Shown here: piece after piece, positions 1 to 13,200 of the stretch | Layout of the letters: the number at the start of each line of letters is the position of its first letter | Numbering within the stretch: the first letter of the stretch is position 1 | Source of the DNA: Todiramphus chloris collaris | Lineage: Eukaryota; Chordata; Aves; Coraciiformes; Alcedinidae | NCBI GenBank assembly: GCA_025345505.1 | Contig: JANVCC010000073.1 | Location: 10,388,628 to 10,452,627 of the forward strand | Length of the DNA stretch: 64,000 bases | Direction of reading: 5' to 3' | The notes under the pieces: generated by a model | Seen by the model: the letters and a program-made list of their open reading frames with translations, nothing else | Told to the model about the DNA's origin: nothing | Databases searched by the model: none | Position numbers and translations under genes: made by a program

Positions 1-2314
1 AAACACTTTTCACCAATGAATTAATGAATTAACCTTCTTCAATGAAACAAACTATGGGTTTGATTCAGCTGCTACTACATCAGAGGGAGAAAAAGCAGAG
101 ACTGCAACAGAAAACAGTCCATATTCCTTCATGGGAATTAATGCACCAGTTAAACAGTAATGTTTTCCAAACCACTGAAGATGCATTTTTCAAAAGAAGT
201 GCTTTTAAGAGTCAAAATCTTGCTGAAGTATTTTGGGGCAGAGATTAATGCCCTTAAACACTTTTTTATACCTATACAGGCAGCTTAGTCTGTTCTTATG
301 CTCTAAACAAGGCTTTAAGCTAGATTTGTGATGATCTCTGACTCACTAAGGGTTTGACTCCAGTTGCCAATGAGTGTTGGCATGTTGCTCAAGGCCAGAG
401 GAATGGACCTCTAGGAAGTGTGGAGCATGTGCGGTTGTGAATAGGCCTAGGTTCTCAAATAGGAGTGGCTGCAGAGAAATTTAGTCACATAAAATGTGAC
501 ATCAGCATGTTCACTTACTGAGTCCAGGTTTTTCAGTGACCCAAATGAACAACTTCACTTTGAGAGATTTTCCAGACCTCCAACTACAGTTTCTCTAGAA
601 GTCAGGGAATAGTAGCACTGGGCTAATGACAAGCAAACCAGGAGCATCTCTGAGGGCTCTTCAGCTGGGAATGATAGGTATTTTCATTCACTACAGCTGA
701 CTCCCAGCACAATTCCTCCATTTCTCAGAGGTGACAGAATAAAGTACTTGTGGAAAATGCTCTTCTCCTAGCTCTTGGCAGCCTGATATGTTCTGTACCA
801 TTTTCCCAGGCAATGAGAAGGTATTTACAGCTGTCACAGTTTTACATTAGTTGAATCTGTGGTCTGCAATAGTATTTTAGACTCCAATTTTAACTAAGAT
901 TTTTGCTATGTCAAACTGGTTCTTGTACACATAGTTTCACTCTTCTTCTCTTAAACAAACAACCACACAAATAAACAAACCAAAAACCATAACAAAAACA
1001 AAACACCAGGAAGACTTAATGATTTAAAGTGGAGCTAGGAGGAGAATGGGAAATGCATGGCTAATGTTAAGTACCTCCTGCCATCGGGAGAAGCTTAAGG
1101 CATAGGAGGATATAGTCCTGGGACATGAATCTGTGTTGATTGATCCTGCACACCAATGGAGAGCAAACTCAAGCTTTGGAAGCAGAGACACAGATTTTGT
1201 TTTCTTAGATGTAAGAGTGCAGGCTGGGTTCTTCTCCTGTAGTGTTCAAGTGTCAAATTAAGGAATTCCATAGCAGATGCAAAACTGGAACAGCTCAGCC
1301 TATACCAGGAGCAAAATGTGCTTCCTCTCTCCATCACCTCCACCCAACTGTATGCCTTGCACATGAACTATGTATCCTTTTATGTGCCAGCTCCATACAC
1401 CAGCAATGTACATCCACTTGCCATCTGCTCATTGTCTTATTTAGGTCACAGGGAGTCCCAGGGCCACCCCTGTGTGGTGATATGCAGATACCCACTGTGT
1501 TTTGCACACAAGTGCAACACTTCAGGGCATTTTCCAGGCTTCTGTAATACTTCTTCACAGGTACAAGGGCAGGCTAATTTCTGCAGTGTGAAAATCTTAT
1601 AATTTTTTGGGAGACATTAAGTGAACAGTAACTCACCAAAGGAATCACTGCTTGCCCTTTCTCAAAACCTGATTTTGCTACCATTCATTGCAGTGAAAAT
1701 AATTATTTCTATGGATGCAAAACTGGGCTTCCTCTGTGCATCCAAATAGATCTCTGGCAGCTTCACTGGGACTCTGCAATTGTCTTTGATTAACCTACGC
1801 ATAATGACAGGAAGCTACAAGATTGTAAAGGAGATGTTTTACTTAACAAATGGTCTTATCAGGTGCTAGTCTGTATATCTGCATTTGCTGCTTCACTTTC
1901 AGAAAAACAGGCTGGAGAGATTACAAAAGAAGTGCTGAAATAAAATCTAAGAAATGTAAGCTCAAAGTACTTCAGAGATGCAGTGAACCATAATCTTCTT
2001 TAAACCACAGGCCATACTCTCTCACTGCACACATGTTTTGATGGTTCTGATTTACAAATTGTTTGGAAAAGGAGAGGATTAAAGTCCCTGTTATTTGTCA
2101 TTTGAAACCTTCAAAGTAGTTCACAAAGAAAAGTGGTGTGATTTTCTCGTCAGACAGAGCAGCAGAAATGCAGACATGTGCAGCCCTGCAGAAGGAATTG
2201 TGACTTGAACAAAGCATGGATAATCAGGAATTTCAGAACCAAAATCCTTGATCAAATTATATCCCCATATCTAGTGTTTATTTATACAAACAAGGCAATT
2301 AAGGCAAGAAAACA
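1..2314. other. Non-coding stretch, no gene recognised
   Basis: Open frames here are short (about 100 codons or fewer), overlap each other on both strands and match no family I know. The only structure I see is an A/C-rich low-complexity run at about 953-1008. The right edge is set by the 3' tail of the minus-strand CR1. Confidence 0.6.
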
Positions 2315-2379
2315 CATAGAATCATAGAATGGCCTGAGTTGGAAGGGACGTTAAAGCTCATCACCCCTGTCATGGGTGT

Positions 2380-3612
2380 CTCACCCTCCAGCCTGTCAAG
2401 GTCCCTCTGGATGGCACCCCTCTCCTCCAGTGTGTCAACTGCACCACAGAGCTTGGTGTCATCCACAAACTTGCTGAGGGTGCCTCGATCCCACTGTCCA
2501 TGTTGCCGACAAAGATGTTAAACAGCACTGGGCCCAGTACCTATCCCTAAGGGACTCCACTTATCACAGGTCTCCATTTGGATATTGAGCCATTGATCTC
2601 GACTCTTTGAGAGCAGCCATCCAGACAATTCCTTATCCACTGAGTGGTCCATCCATCAAAGCTGTGTCTTCCCAATTTAGAGAACAGGATGTCATGTGGG
2701 ACAGTGTCAAATTCTTTGCACAAGTCCAGGAAGATGACATCAGTTGCTCTTACTTTATCCACCAATACTTTGACCCCATCGTAAAAAGCTACCCAATTTG
2801 TCAGGCATGATTTGTGCTTGGTGAGCCCATGTTGGTTGTCACCAACCACCTTGTCATTTTCCATGTGCCAGAGTCTTCAGGAGGATCTGCTTCATTATAT
2901 TGCCAGTCACTGAGGTGAGACTGACTGGCCTGTAATTCCCTGTGTCTTCCTTATCCCTTTTAGAAAATGTGAGTTATGTTTCCCCTTTTCCAGTCAGTGG
3001 AAGCTTCATCAGACTTCCACAGCTTTTCAAATATGATGGTAATTGGCTTTCCAACTTCATTTGCTAGTTCCCTCAGGACCAACAGATGGATCTCATCCTG
3101 TCCTATGGACTTGTGCACCTTCAGGTTCATTAGATGGTCTTGAACCTGGTCTTCTCTTACAGTGGGTGGATCCTCATTCTCACAGTCCTTGTCCTTGCCT
3201 TCTACAACTTGGATGCTGTGGTTAGAGTCCATACCATTGAAGAACGAGGAAAAAACTCATTGGTCTTCCTGATCATGTGGTCTGTAGCCGACCCCCACTA
3301 TAATATCACCTGCCCCTGCCTTTCCATTAACCCTGACCCTTAAGATCTCAGACAGTTCCTCATCTTTCCCCGGATGGAGATCCATGGAGCTCCATCTGGT
3401 CACTGATGTAGAGGACGACATCCCCTCTTCTTCTCCCCTTCCTGTCTTTTCTAAAGAGCTTGTATACATCCATTCTTATGTCCCAGTCATAGGACCCATC
3501 CCACCACGTCTCAGTGATGCCAATAATGTCATAGCCCTGCACATGTCTCTAACTCCTGTTTCCTTCCCACGCTATGTGCATTAGTATAGAGGCATTTAAG
3601 TTGGGCCCCCAT
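2380..3612 (-). pseudogene. CR1 ORF2 relic (endonuclease plus reverse transcriptase, deleted)
   Basis: Translation of the minus strand from the ATG at 3612 gives the apurinic-type endonuclease N-terminus (LKCLYTNAHS, then DIIGITETWWDGSYDW; the E of TETWW is a catalytic-region residue), continuing to about 3290 (GYRPHDQEDQ). After a deletion the reverse transcriptase N-terminal side appears at 3232-2960 (DHLMNLKVHKSIGQDEIH). The catalytic-side segment follows at 2864-2547: [12 protein letters not shown], then [18 protein letters not shown], which is motif A with its first aspartate, ending at SGVP of motif B. Downstream, out of frame, there is a FVDDTKLCG match to motif C with the usual FADD altered to FVDD. 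Together these show a dead CR1 polyprotein. The RT C-terminal third is missing. Confidence 0.85.
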
Positions 3613-3649
3613 TGAAGCTGACTGGCTGTCTAGAATTCCATTGTCATGC

Positions 3650-4782
3650 ACTTGGTGATCTGCAACTGGTCTGTGATCCTTCTCCAGGCCCAGGGCATGT
3701 ATTACTGACACTGGCCTCAATGTGGTAGCAGTGGAATGGATTGAGGATCCCCTCGCCCTTGGCAAGGCTATGACCAAAGATACTCTGCCCCTTCTCTGAG
3801 TGGTGTACCCCATCAGCCTCCAAGAGACCAGGTTTCTCAAAGCTAGTCCCATGGTCTAAGTAACCAAAGCCATGGCTGTGGCACCACTCCTAAAACCATT
3901 TATTGATTTTCCAGATTTGACTGCCATTTCATGCCCCTTACCCTTGCCTGGGAGGAATGATGAAAAAAGTACCTGTGCTCTGGAGTACCTGTGCTCCGGA
4001 GTTCTTCACCACTCCTCCTAGTGCTTTGTAATCTTTCTTAATAGTCTTCAGATTACTCTTGGCTGTATCATTGGTGCCCACATGAAACAGCAACAATGGG
4101 TAGTAGTCAGTGGGACATACAAGATATGGTAGCATATTAGTTATATCCTTAATAGAAGCCCCAGATAAGCAGCAGACCTCTCTAGAAATTGGTTCAGGTC
4201 AGCAAATGGGTGTCTCTGTACCTCTTAGAAAAGAGTCACCCACTACCGTCACCCTTTGTTTTTTCTTTTTTTCTTTGCTTTTCCCCCACATCATTATGTG
4301 GGCAACTGATCAGGTAGCTTTATTTATATCCAGTGACATACCTGATGAAGCATGTTTTTCCTCTTCAGCCTGCAGTGCTGAGAATCTTTTCTGCATGGAC
4401 ACCTTGGGCTTTGAGGGATGTTTCTTCCTCTTGCTTTTACCAGTTTCCATTCCTCTGTGTTGATGTCCTCTCTTTTCTGCATGATCTGCTGCATGTGTAT
4501 TTGGTTGGTTGATCACAAGCTGAGGGTTACCTACAAGACTGCTTGAGGATCCAGCTGTCTATTTCCTTTTCTGCCTCCTTGATGCTACACAGCCTTTTCA
4601 CTGTCTCCTGCAGCTCAGCCACCTCCTGCAGGAGATCATCCTCCTGGGCACACCTTTTGCAGGCAGGTTCACCACCTATCCCTGCCTTAGGCTACAGGCA
4701 CTTCCGACAGCCTGCGGTCTGCACGGAAGCCTCTCCCCTCAAGCAGCTCCATCTGGGCAGAGGCATCACTCTCCACCGGCAT
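3650..4782 (-). pseudogene. CR1 ORF1 relic (zinc-finger-like and SGNH-esterase-like protein)
   Basis: On the minus strand the ATG at 4782 opens a frame resembling the CR1 ORF1 start. It is followed by a cysteine-rich part (CRKC and CKRC motifs near 4660-4710), then a leucine/glutamate-rich likely coiled coil (LLQEVAELQETVKRL, about 4590-4640), a basic serine/lysine segment near 4380-4440, and near 4080-4100 the block LLFHVGTNDTA, which matches the GxND region of SGNH/GDSL esterases found in CR1 ORF1. A C-terminal WCHSHGFGYLDHG-type segment lies near 3840-3890. In CR1 this protein is thought to bind RNA and act as an accessory factor. Here the frame is broken several times, and a 14-bp local duplication lies at about 3967-4001. 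No functional product is expected. Confidence 0.8.
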
Positions 4783-5190
4783 GGATGGAGCAGACCCCAG
4801 TAAGAGCTGCAGCCTTTAGTCTCCAATGTACCCACCATTCTGCCTCGAGGGTGAAGCAGGATGAGTGCCCTGGTCTTGTGCAGATGGGCTTGTGATAACT
4901 TTGTGTCTCACAGCAGGTCAGCGGAGAGCCACCCACTCCTTCAAATAAGCGGCTACCTGCGCGCCCCACACCCACGGGAACTGACGGCTCCTGCCCGGGA
5001 ACCCCTTACCGCTCTGCTCTCGCCACCTCAGCAGACCGCTCACAAGCCACGGGACCCCAGCACAGGCTTTCCCATCTTCAAAAAGCCCCAGAAAGAACTC
5101 CTTTCTGGCCCTTTTCACCGCGATTTCCTTCCCCAGCACAAATTTGCCTGCACTGGTGCTGGTCTCCTTGGCAGGGAGCCTCAGTTGCAG

Positions 5191-6480
5191 AAAGTTCCAA
5201 TGTTCCATTCATACATGGTAGCTCTGTTCTGCTTTTGTCAGGAGAAATAATCTGAGAACCTCATGTCTAATATTTCTTATCAAAGAACTGCTTAGTGATG
5301 CCACTACAATGTGATAGTCCCAGGATAAATATTTTGGGGTATGTTTCCTTACTCTGTATTCCCATACTTCATATCTGACATTTCTACCTTAGGATTATCA
5401 GCTCTGCTTAGCATTAAGTATTGCTGAAAATGAGTTTTTCAAAAATACCATTTATTTTAAATATATCCATTTTAATTAAAAAAAAAAAAGTCATCAGGGA
5501 AATACAATAAAATGATTAAATGTTGGGTAGAGATTTTTCATATGATAGAGATGTCACTTCATAAAAGAAATCCAAAGCTGACAGATGTTGAAAGAACAAA
5601 GGCCACAAAACTCAATTTTAGAATCTATCATGCATTTGGGGAACATTGATTCTGAACTCTGACTACAATAATAATACTGGTTTTGATAGGTTCAAGAACA
5701 TCCACATTCTAACACCTATTCAGTAAATCTTCAGAACTGAAATAGTCTCCTTCTGTGATTTAGGAAACAAACACATGAACTAAAACAAAAACAGAAGATG
5801 CTAATGAGATATGGCCACAAGGTCTGTACTAAGCAGAACAATAATGCAAGTGAGTAACTACTTCCAAAAACTGGATAATAAATAGTCTGTCTGAGCATTA
5901 TGAGTTTGACTTCATTGTTTTGCAGGCTGGCTCCTAAACTGCACTTTTTAATACCCAGACATATTCTCTAAGCTTTTGGAGAAATGCTATTAAATGCTGG
6001 TAAGCAGCTCAAAAGGAATCAAATGCTAAGTTGAAACCTGAAGGACAGCTTCACTCCTACTGACTACTGACCACAGCTGGAACCTGGACTATTGTATGCA
6101 TGTATCCATATTGACCTGCCAGCTATACATCAGTTTAAAAGGGCCAAAAGGATACAGATAAAGACCTTTTCAGCTTCCATTATATTTCACTGTGCATCTG
6201 TCAAAACTAACAAGCTACAGCCTGATGAGGGAAAGAATACTTGAACAGCAGAGGAGGGAAAAACACCTGAATAACATTTAATGGTGCTAGTTAACTGGTA
6301 TTCATACTTAGAGTGTAAGCTAATGCTGATTTGCACACAGAAGTAAAGTTTATTTTCAAAACAGTCATTACACCATGGAATTTTTCACTAAAATAGTAAA
6401 GCATCAGAATTTTAAACAAAACTGAGTCTGATGTCACTGGCTTCAGTGGCAAATGTGTGGGGCGGAACACCACACATCAG
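5191..6480. other. Non-coding spacer
   Basis: AT-rich sequence between two CR1 copies. There is an A-run at about 5480-5491. I see no gene, RNA or repeat family here. Confidence 0.5.
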
Positions 6481-7203
6481 TAGAGGCTAGGGGTAGACCT
6501 CCTGGAAAGCATCTCTATGGAGAAGGACCATGGAGTCCTGGTGACCAATAAGTTCTCCATGGGACAGCAATGTGCACTTGTGGCCACAAGAAGGCCCATG
6601 GTATCCTGGGGTCCATAAAGAAGACTGTATCCAGGAGGTCGAGGGAGGTTCTCCTGCTCTATTCTGCCTCAGTGAGACCACACCTGGAGTACTGTGTTCA
6701 GTTCTGGTCTCCACAGACCAACAGAGATGGGGAAATACTAAAGAGGATCCAATGGAGAGCTACAAAGATGATGATGAAGGGACTGGAACATCTCTCTTAT
6801 GAAGAAAGGCTGAGAGACCTGACGCTGTATAGTCTGGATAAGAGAAGACTGAGAGGGGATCTTATTAATGTTTACAAATATCTGAAGGGTGGGTGTCAAG
6901 TAGAAGGGGCCAGTCTCTTTTCAGTAGTGCCCTGTAATAGGATGAGAAATAATGGTCACAAACTAGAACACAAGAAGTTCCACCTCAACATGAGGAAAAA
7001 CCTCTTTGCTGTGAGGGTGACTAAGACTAGAACCATCTGCCCAGAGAGATTGTGTCCTTTTCTAGACACTTTCTAGACACTTTCAAACCCCACCTGGATA
7101 TGTTCCTGTGTGGATTGCCCTGGGTAATCCTGCTCTGGCATGGGGTTTGGTCTCGATGATCTCCAGAGGTCCCTTCCAACCTGTAACATTCAATGATTCT
7201 ATG
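6481..7203 (+). mobile_element. CR1 LINE 3' fragment (RT C-terminal region to tail)
   Basis: The plus strand carries the last part of CR1 ORF2 and the 3' UTR. The reverse transcriptase tail is readable at 6570-7076, with SRRSREVLLLYSASVRPHLEYCVQFWSP and RRLRGDLINVYKYLKGG as the recognisable blocks. The 3' UTR ends in GATGATCTCCAGAGGTCCCTTCC-type sequence and an ATTCTATG tail at about 7195-7203. It is 5' truncated, as is typical of CR1. It is opposite in orientation to the copy at 2315-5190 and belongs to a different insertion. A duplicated TTTCTAGACACT lies near 7060-7083. Confidence 0.92.
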
Positions 7204-10200
7204 CAACAGACCTTGACTTTGTCTAAAAATTACTTGGATGACCTAAATGAAAACCACAGGGTTACTAACAGGAATGCTGTCAAGAAAATATAGTTACATC
7301 CACTGCAACCCCAATGTAAGTTTCCTTCAATAAATAAAATAATGTCAATAATCTTGAAGATAGAGGAAACAGCACAAAATATAAGAAAAATATATGAAGT
7401 CAATACAGTGTGCTTTCAGAACAAACTGAACAGGGGAAAAATGAGATGTCTTAGGCTCCTTGGCATCTGTAAACATGAAGAAGATAAATTTGGGGTAATC
7501 TCAAGGAAAAGCAGCCATATAAGGTAAATCTACAGGTTTTCTAAAGTCAATCTACAGGCTGTCTTGGCCTTCTAAAGCATGGAAGATAATAGAAAGTATT
7601 CCTCTTTTTTTGTTATAAAATGACTTTAAAGTAAGGTGGACTTTTTTTTCTCTCACACTTTTTATGATCTATTTTACATGATCTATATAAATGTTCTGCA
7701 ATTATGGTACTTCTGTAGATATTCCATGCAGAGTGAACAGAAAGGGAATTCCTTGAAATTATGGTATTTTAACCACGCAAAGAACACTCTTTTTCTTCTT
7801 TCTCTCTGAATTCTTCATACAAGGTGTCTTAAAATAGATACGACAGGTTCATTACTGTTGTCATAATTGTCAGCTTCTGTCAGTTCCATTAGTGGATAAA
7901 GGTGTCTATGAATATTACTCATGCACTCCTGGCCAGCCTCCCAAAATCTGTACAAGCTTCCTAAAACTACGCTCTGCTGCTCTTTCCAGTCACTCAAGTC
8001 TGTTCTTCAGTTATTTAATGTGATCCCTGCTAGGGTCGCCTTGTTACAATATGTCAGATTTTTCTTCTTCATGCTTCTGCAATACTTCTTACTTACTTTG
8101 TTGATATGTGAATATCTGAATATGTTTACTGATATATGAATTGCTTATTTAATAGTAACTCCTTATTTAATAAAACTCCTTATTTTCAGAGCATGCTGGC
8201 TTCATATTTGTTTTGCTAGTTACAACTTCACATCTCGGAGAAGACCTGAAATGATACGTCAGAAGAGTATTCAGGTCATAGATCTTGAGATTAAACAGAG
8301 ATAATGTTTTTTTTTTTTAATTTCTTTGGTTATAGTGAATGTCGACAAGCATATTCTTCTTTTGCCGTAAAAGGATTCCAATAAGGTTAGAATTCTCTTT
8401 TAGACTACAATGTTTCCATCATTCAGGCATCTGTTTAGACTTTTCACATGAATTTGCCTTTGATTCTTTCACTATGTAGTAAATATGCATAAAAGTTTCT
8501 TCTGAAAATTAGATTTCATGGACCTGTAGGAAGAAAACATATCTTTCCTTTTTAAATGTTTAAAGGACCAAGTGTAAGAAAATTCAGATCTTGTTCTAGT
8601 GCAGTGAAGGAACTCTAGAGAAGTTTAATTTTCTTCTTTACTTTTCTATACAAACTTTGATTAAAATTGAATTTACATTATTGTGAAGCTAGAAAAGACA
8701 TTGTAAAACATTTAGCATATGCTGTTGCTGTGTGTTTAGTCTAGTTCATTCTTCCCACATCCTATCTGTCTCACCCTGTAAGTGGCTGGGTGCTAATCAT
8801 ACACTAGCTTTGACACATGCTGAAGCTCTTTACAAGCCAATTCAGTTCACTAATTTAGTTAAAACTAACCTAACCAAAAGATGAAAAAAGCCATTATTTT
8901 GAGGTTAGTGAGCTGGTTCAAGGAGAGTCCAATAAGTACCAGAGATGGAACAAGGGAAGAGTATGACAAGACCTTTGGCTTGTGGCAGGGACATATAAGT
9001 GGAAACTGGGAGGACAGATAATTAGTCCTTCCCTCGTTCATGAAGCCACCTCATAAATACAAAAATGAGCAGAACTTGGCCCTTCTTATTAATGTACCTA
9101 CATTTCTGTCATTTTTTTCCAAGCACCCATCTCAGTTTTATCCGTAGATGCTAGGCATCTCATGTAACTAGAAGCCAGGACACACTCAGAAGCTCTGTGA
9201 TTAAGATTGTTGTGACACATTGTCAGAATTCTCTTTCTTTTTATATACTTTGTAAACCATAGGAAATTTAAAATAAAATAATTTGAAAGACTTCACTGCC
9301 CCAAATAATTATTTTATCAATCTTAAAGCCTAACTTTAAATTTTTTAAGATATTTATGTTTTTTCCATCTTCATTTTGCTGGTTCAGCTCCTGTTCTCTG
9401 GTGCATTCATCCAGTGGAGAATGCAGGATTGCTGCCTCTGTATTGCTGTGCTTAAGCTGTTGCTAAGATGAGGAAGATTTCATTTTACCTGCTATTAGAA
9501 CAGTCTGGATTGGCTGCTCGGGCCTTGGAGATTATTATGCAAGGCAGACAGCTAATGAAAGGACGTTCCCTCTTCCACACAGGCATGGCCAGTATTATTA
9601 AAGAAGGAGAGATGTCCATCTCAACCACAATCTGTTTCCTGATCAGTTTGATATGGTGTCAAAATGTTTCTTATTAAAAACAAACATCTCTTTTTTTGAT
9701 TATGGGTTTGGCATCCTTTTCCTGAAGCCAATTTATATTGTATCAGCACTGGTGTTTAATCCTTAGTCTAAAAAATGTCACCACTCAGTTACTGAAGTAG
9801 CTGCAGTTTCTCTGCTTTCTTGAAAGACCATGCTCCTACATTCCTTTGCAATAGTCTAGAGGCAATAGGAAAGATAGTGTAGGCCTGCTTTTTTAAAAAC
9901 AATAATAAAGAAGTCTGTTAGCTCATGAGTCTATGGAGGCCTTAATTTAAATTAACAGAAAATGTAAAAGTAGAGGAAATTAGGGCAGCTGCAAAAGAAA
10001 CCCCAGAAGCAAAAGCAGATTAAAGTAGAGCAATGAGCAAATGCATACAATGTCTTAATTTTTCTTCATATATTTTCCCTTAGTGTAACTTGTTCCCTAA
10101 ATCAAGCAACAAGTCTAAAACACATGATTTCTTTTGTAGATGCCTATTCATTCTACCATAGTGGTCTTTCAGATGACGAGTAAAGGAACTGCAGAACTGT

Positions 10201-13200
10201 CTTAGTTGAGGAGTGACTTTCTCAGCATGTCGAGAGGCAAGAGTAGCTGACAAATTGCTCTGCACCAGCTTAAAATTCCGCAAAAATAGAGCATTTGGTT
10301 TTCATTCTAAAGAGTGAATGGCAATTATTTTATTCTGTTTTTTTATACTTTTCTTGCAAGCTATATTCTTGAATGTTCAAAGAAATAAAGTAAGAGATTT
10401 TTCTGTTTGCAGGTAGCTTAATGAGGGGGTTATGCCATCAACCTTTACATATGTGAGAAGCCCCTTTTAAGTCCGTGGAATTCCAGAAGGTGGTAAGAAA
10501 TGGTCTCATATGTGAGAAAAAATATGGAGGAGTAAAAACTTAAATTGGAATATTCTAAATTCAAATTCTGTTAATGTCAAGTGATCTCAACCCACCCAGT
10601 CCTGACTGGAAGTCTAACAGGTATGGTATTCACAGCATAAAACATTTCCTCTGCTCCACTGTTGAAGTTATTAGGAGCAAACAAAGAAATAAGCTTTGTA
10701 GCACAATACATTCCAACCCCACCCCCCCTCCCCCCGCTTCTTAGAGTACCTCTTTCCTTCTTATCCTCCATCATTTCCTACCAGTCAAATTTCTTTACAT
10801 TTTCTCTGCAGTACATGGGCATAGTTCTTTTATTCAGTTAATAGGCATTTCATCCAGGGAGGATAAAGTGCTAGTTCATGATTTGGTGTATTCAATAATG
10901 TCAGAGTTTTCTGGCACGGAATCTTTATTCTAAACATATTTTTCTTCTTGAGAAATTGGTTTAGTGAGCAGTTTCAACAAGAAACTTTGGTAGGACAACA
11001 GCAGTTGCTTCTAGCTTTTCCTTTTAACTTTCTATCATACAGCCTTATGGAAAAATAAAGTTGGAAACATATGGAAAATTAATACCCATTACCAGCAGCT
11101 TGCCCACTTTATTGAACATTAAAGACAATGACTCATTGCAAGTAAGTAGGAAAAGATGGAATGAAAAATCCCTGCTATTCCCTGTTTAAGGGATGCAGGC
11201 ATTTCAGTGTTTTCTCAGGTGATGCTTTCCTGGAGCAGGTGATTGGTTACTTGTTGGACATTAAAGAGGGCTTCTGGATAAAAGGAGTAAGTCAGGTGGA
11301 AATAATACAGAGCCAAGCAGAGACATATATCTGACAGCATTTCTTCCACTTTATTTAGCACAGTACTCCTTCACAGTGGTGCTGTCTTCAGTGTATTGCA
11401 GACTTGCACTGTTTCCTATCACACTGTACTGTTAAAAGGATGCACATGCAGGGACTGACTCTACTACATGCAGAGTTTTCAAGGATACTCTCCCCTCCTC
11501 CTCTTCTTCTGACTCAGTCTGGTGAAATACATAGAAGACTGGGACAATGGGTGGAGTTACTGCCTTTTTTTTCTCCTCAAAAGGCTATGTCCTATCAGTT
11601 GAAGCCCTATTATATGACAGTGCTGCACAGTCATTGTTGTATTCTGCTGTGTTAGATGTTTTTTTTTTTTTTTTTTATTATGGCAGTTGTTACAGATCTA
11701 TCTGGGAGCAGAAATGTGTTGTAGACTTGTTAAACAGAAATTGTTTAACCATAGAAACTCCAGAAACAGATGGAGCCCACACAGACCTTTGCTTTCCTAT
11801 TCAAAGAATTGTTAACTAGCTTTTCCATGTGTTCAAACAAAACAGTTTCTTCTCTACCTGGGCCACAACATTAACTTTTGGATTATTTTTACTGTTCTTT
11901 GGGAAAAGGAAGGACTAATACGTAGTACTTACATAATAATTATAAAGTAGAGTTTGATCCAAAGCAATTCACATTAATTTCTGGAGACTTTGTATATGAG
12001 TTTCTACTCCTGGTGTGAAACTTTTAAAACAGAGTATCTCAAATACATTTGGCACACACTGTTTCTCTCACAGGTGTGTTTTTGGCAGCTGAGTACACAA
12101 GACTTGCTCCCAGATGGCCAGTACAGACATCAGCACATGAACATGAAAAGCATGGTCCCATGCAGGTTATTGCAATTGCAATGTCTTGTCTTGGTCTTCT
12201 GATTTCAAGAGTCATGGGTGTGTGGAACATCAATATCTTTGGTTAGTTCAAACTACAGGACCTTTATTTCATTTTCAGGATGATGACAGATAAACTGGAG
12301 AGAGAGCAGAAAAATGCAGAAAAGTGCCCGTGGAAAAGTGTTTAGGGCTCCTATGCATCCAGAGGTAGCACACAGGTAGGATATTGGCAATTGTATGAAA
12401 GATATCTGTTCCCCTACGCTTATGTGCATACATGCGAATAACATGAGTTCAGATACTGTATCTTAAATTGGACTTTTAAATGCCCAGGAATGAGTAGGAT
12501 GTTTATCTCCTGTTTCCAATTAGTTCATTTCTCACTCAGAAAATTATTCTGGATAGAAAAATCAAAGCAACTTATTGAAGTGAAATGCCCTCAACTTTAG
12601 CTGAAGTCCTATTTTCATGTGTGCCAAACAGCTTGAGGAAAATGCTCTCCAAGGTTTCGTACTGTGAGCAGTAGATTCAGCATCTCAACTGGCCTCTGCA
12701 TTTTCATGAAGAGGAAGGTTTTTCTCCTGGCAGACTTTGAATGCACATAAAGCACAGTTTTAGTCTCAAGAGGTAGGTGACCAAGCATGTCTGTGTGTTT
12801 AGAAGAAAAGGGTTTAGAAGTTATTACAAAAATGTGAAAGGAAACATAATATAAACAGGCTTCTGTAATTTCTAAGTGGATTGTGTGATAAATTTCAGTG
12901 GCCAACAGTAAAAATTACCTTTCTCTCCCAAGAACTTCTACTTAGATATGGTAATGGCATTACTGATAAGCTAATTGTACTATTTACCGAATGCCACCCT
13001 GTGTGTGTCTTGGGGTGGGAAATAGTATATCTCACATTCCTGATTTTTCATCAGGTGCTTCTCTTTGCAGAAAATCATGTTACTCATCTATCTGCTTGTT
13101 AGCTTTTGCTCTCCTTCTGCTAACTGAAGAAGGACAAATACATGCTCCTGTGGCAAACGACAGACAGACACGGAAAAAAGTCAAAGGAGATGAATGAGGT

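Larger units (their letters stand above)
2315..5190 (-). mobile_element. CR1 LINE, long but internally deleted copy
   Basis: Read on the minus strand this is a CR1 non-LTR retrotransposon from ORF1 through ORF2 to the 3' tail. The 3' end at about 2315-2370 has the CR1 terminus (a CCCTTCCAAC-type motif followed by ATTCTATG-like octamers). Two internal deletions are evident. Near 3235-3290 the endonuclease stops after its central part and the sequence jumps to the N-terminal side of reverse transcriptase. Near 2380-2430 the reverse transcriptase jumps, shortly after its catalytic region, straight into the 3' UTR. Most avian CR1 copies are short 3' stubs, so keeping ORF1 is unusual. Frameshifts and stops make it inactive. 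The 5' limit is approximate: it is placed where GC-rich sequence gives way to AT-rich flank, and no target-site duplication was seen. Confidence 0.9.

Noticed and set aside
12049..12246. Short open frame after an acceptor-like site, considered as an exon
   Set aside because: There is no matching donor, no family similarity, and frames on the opposite strand are equally long.
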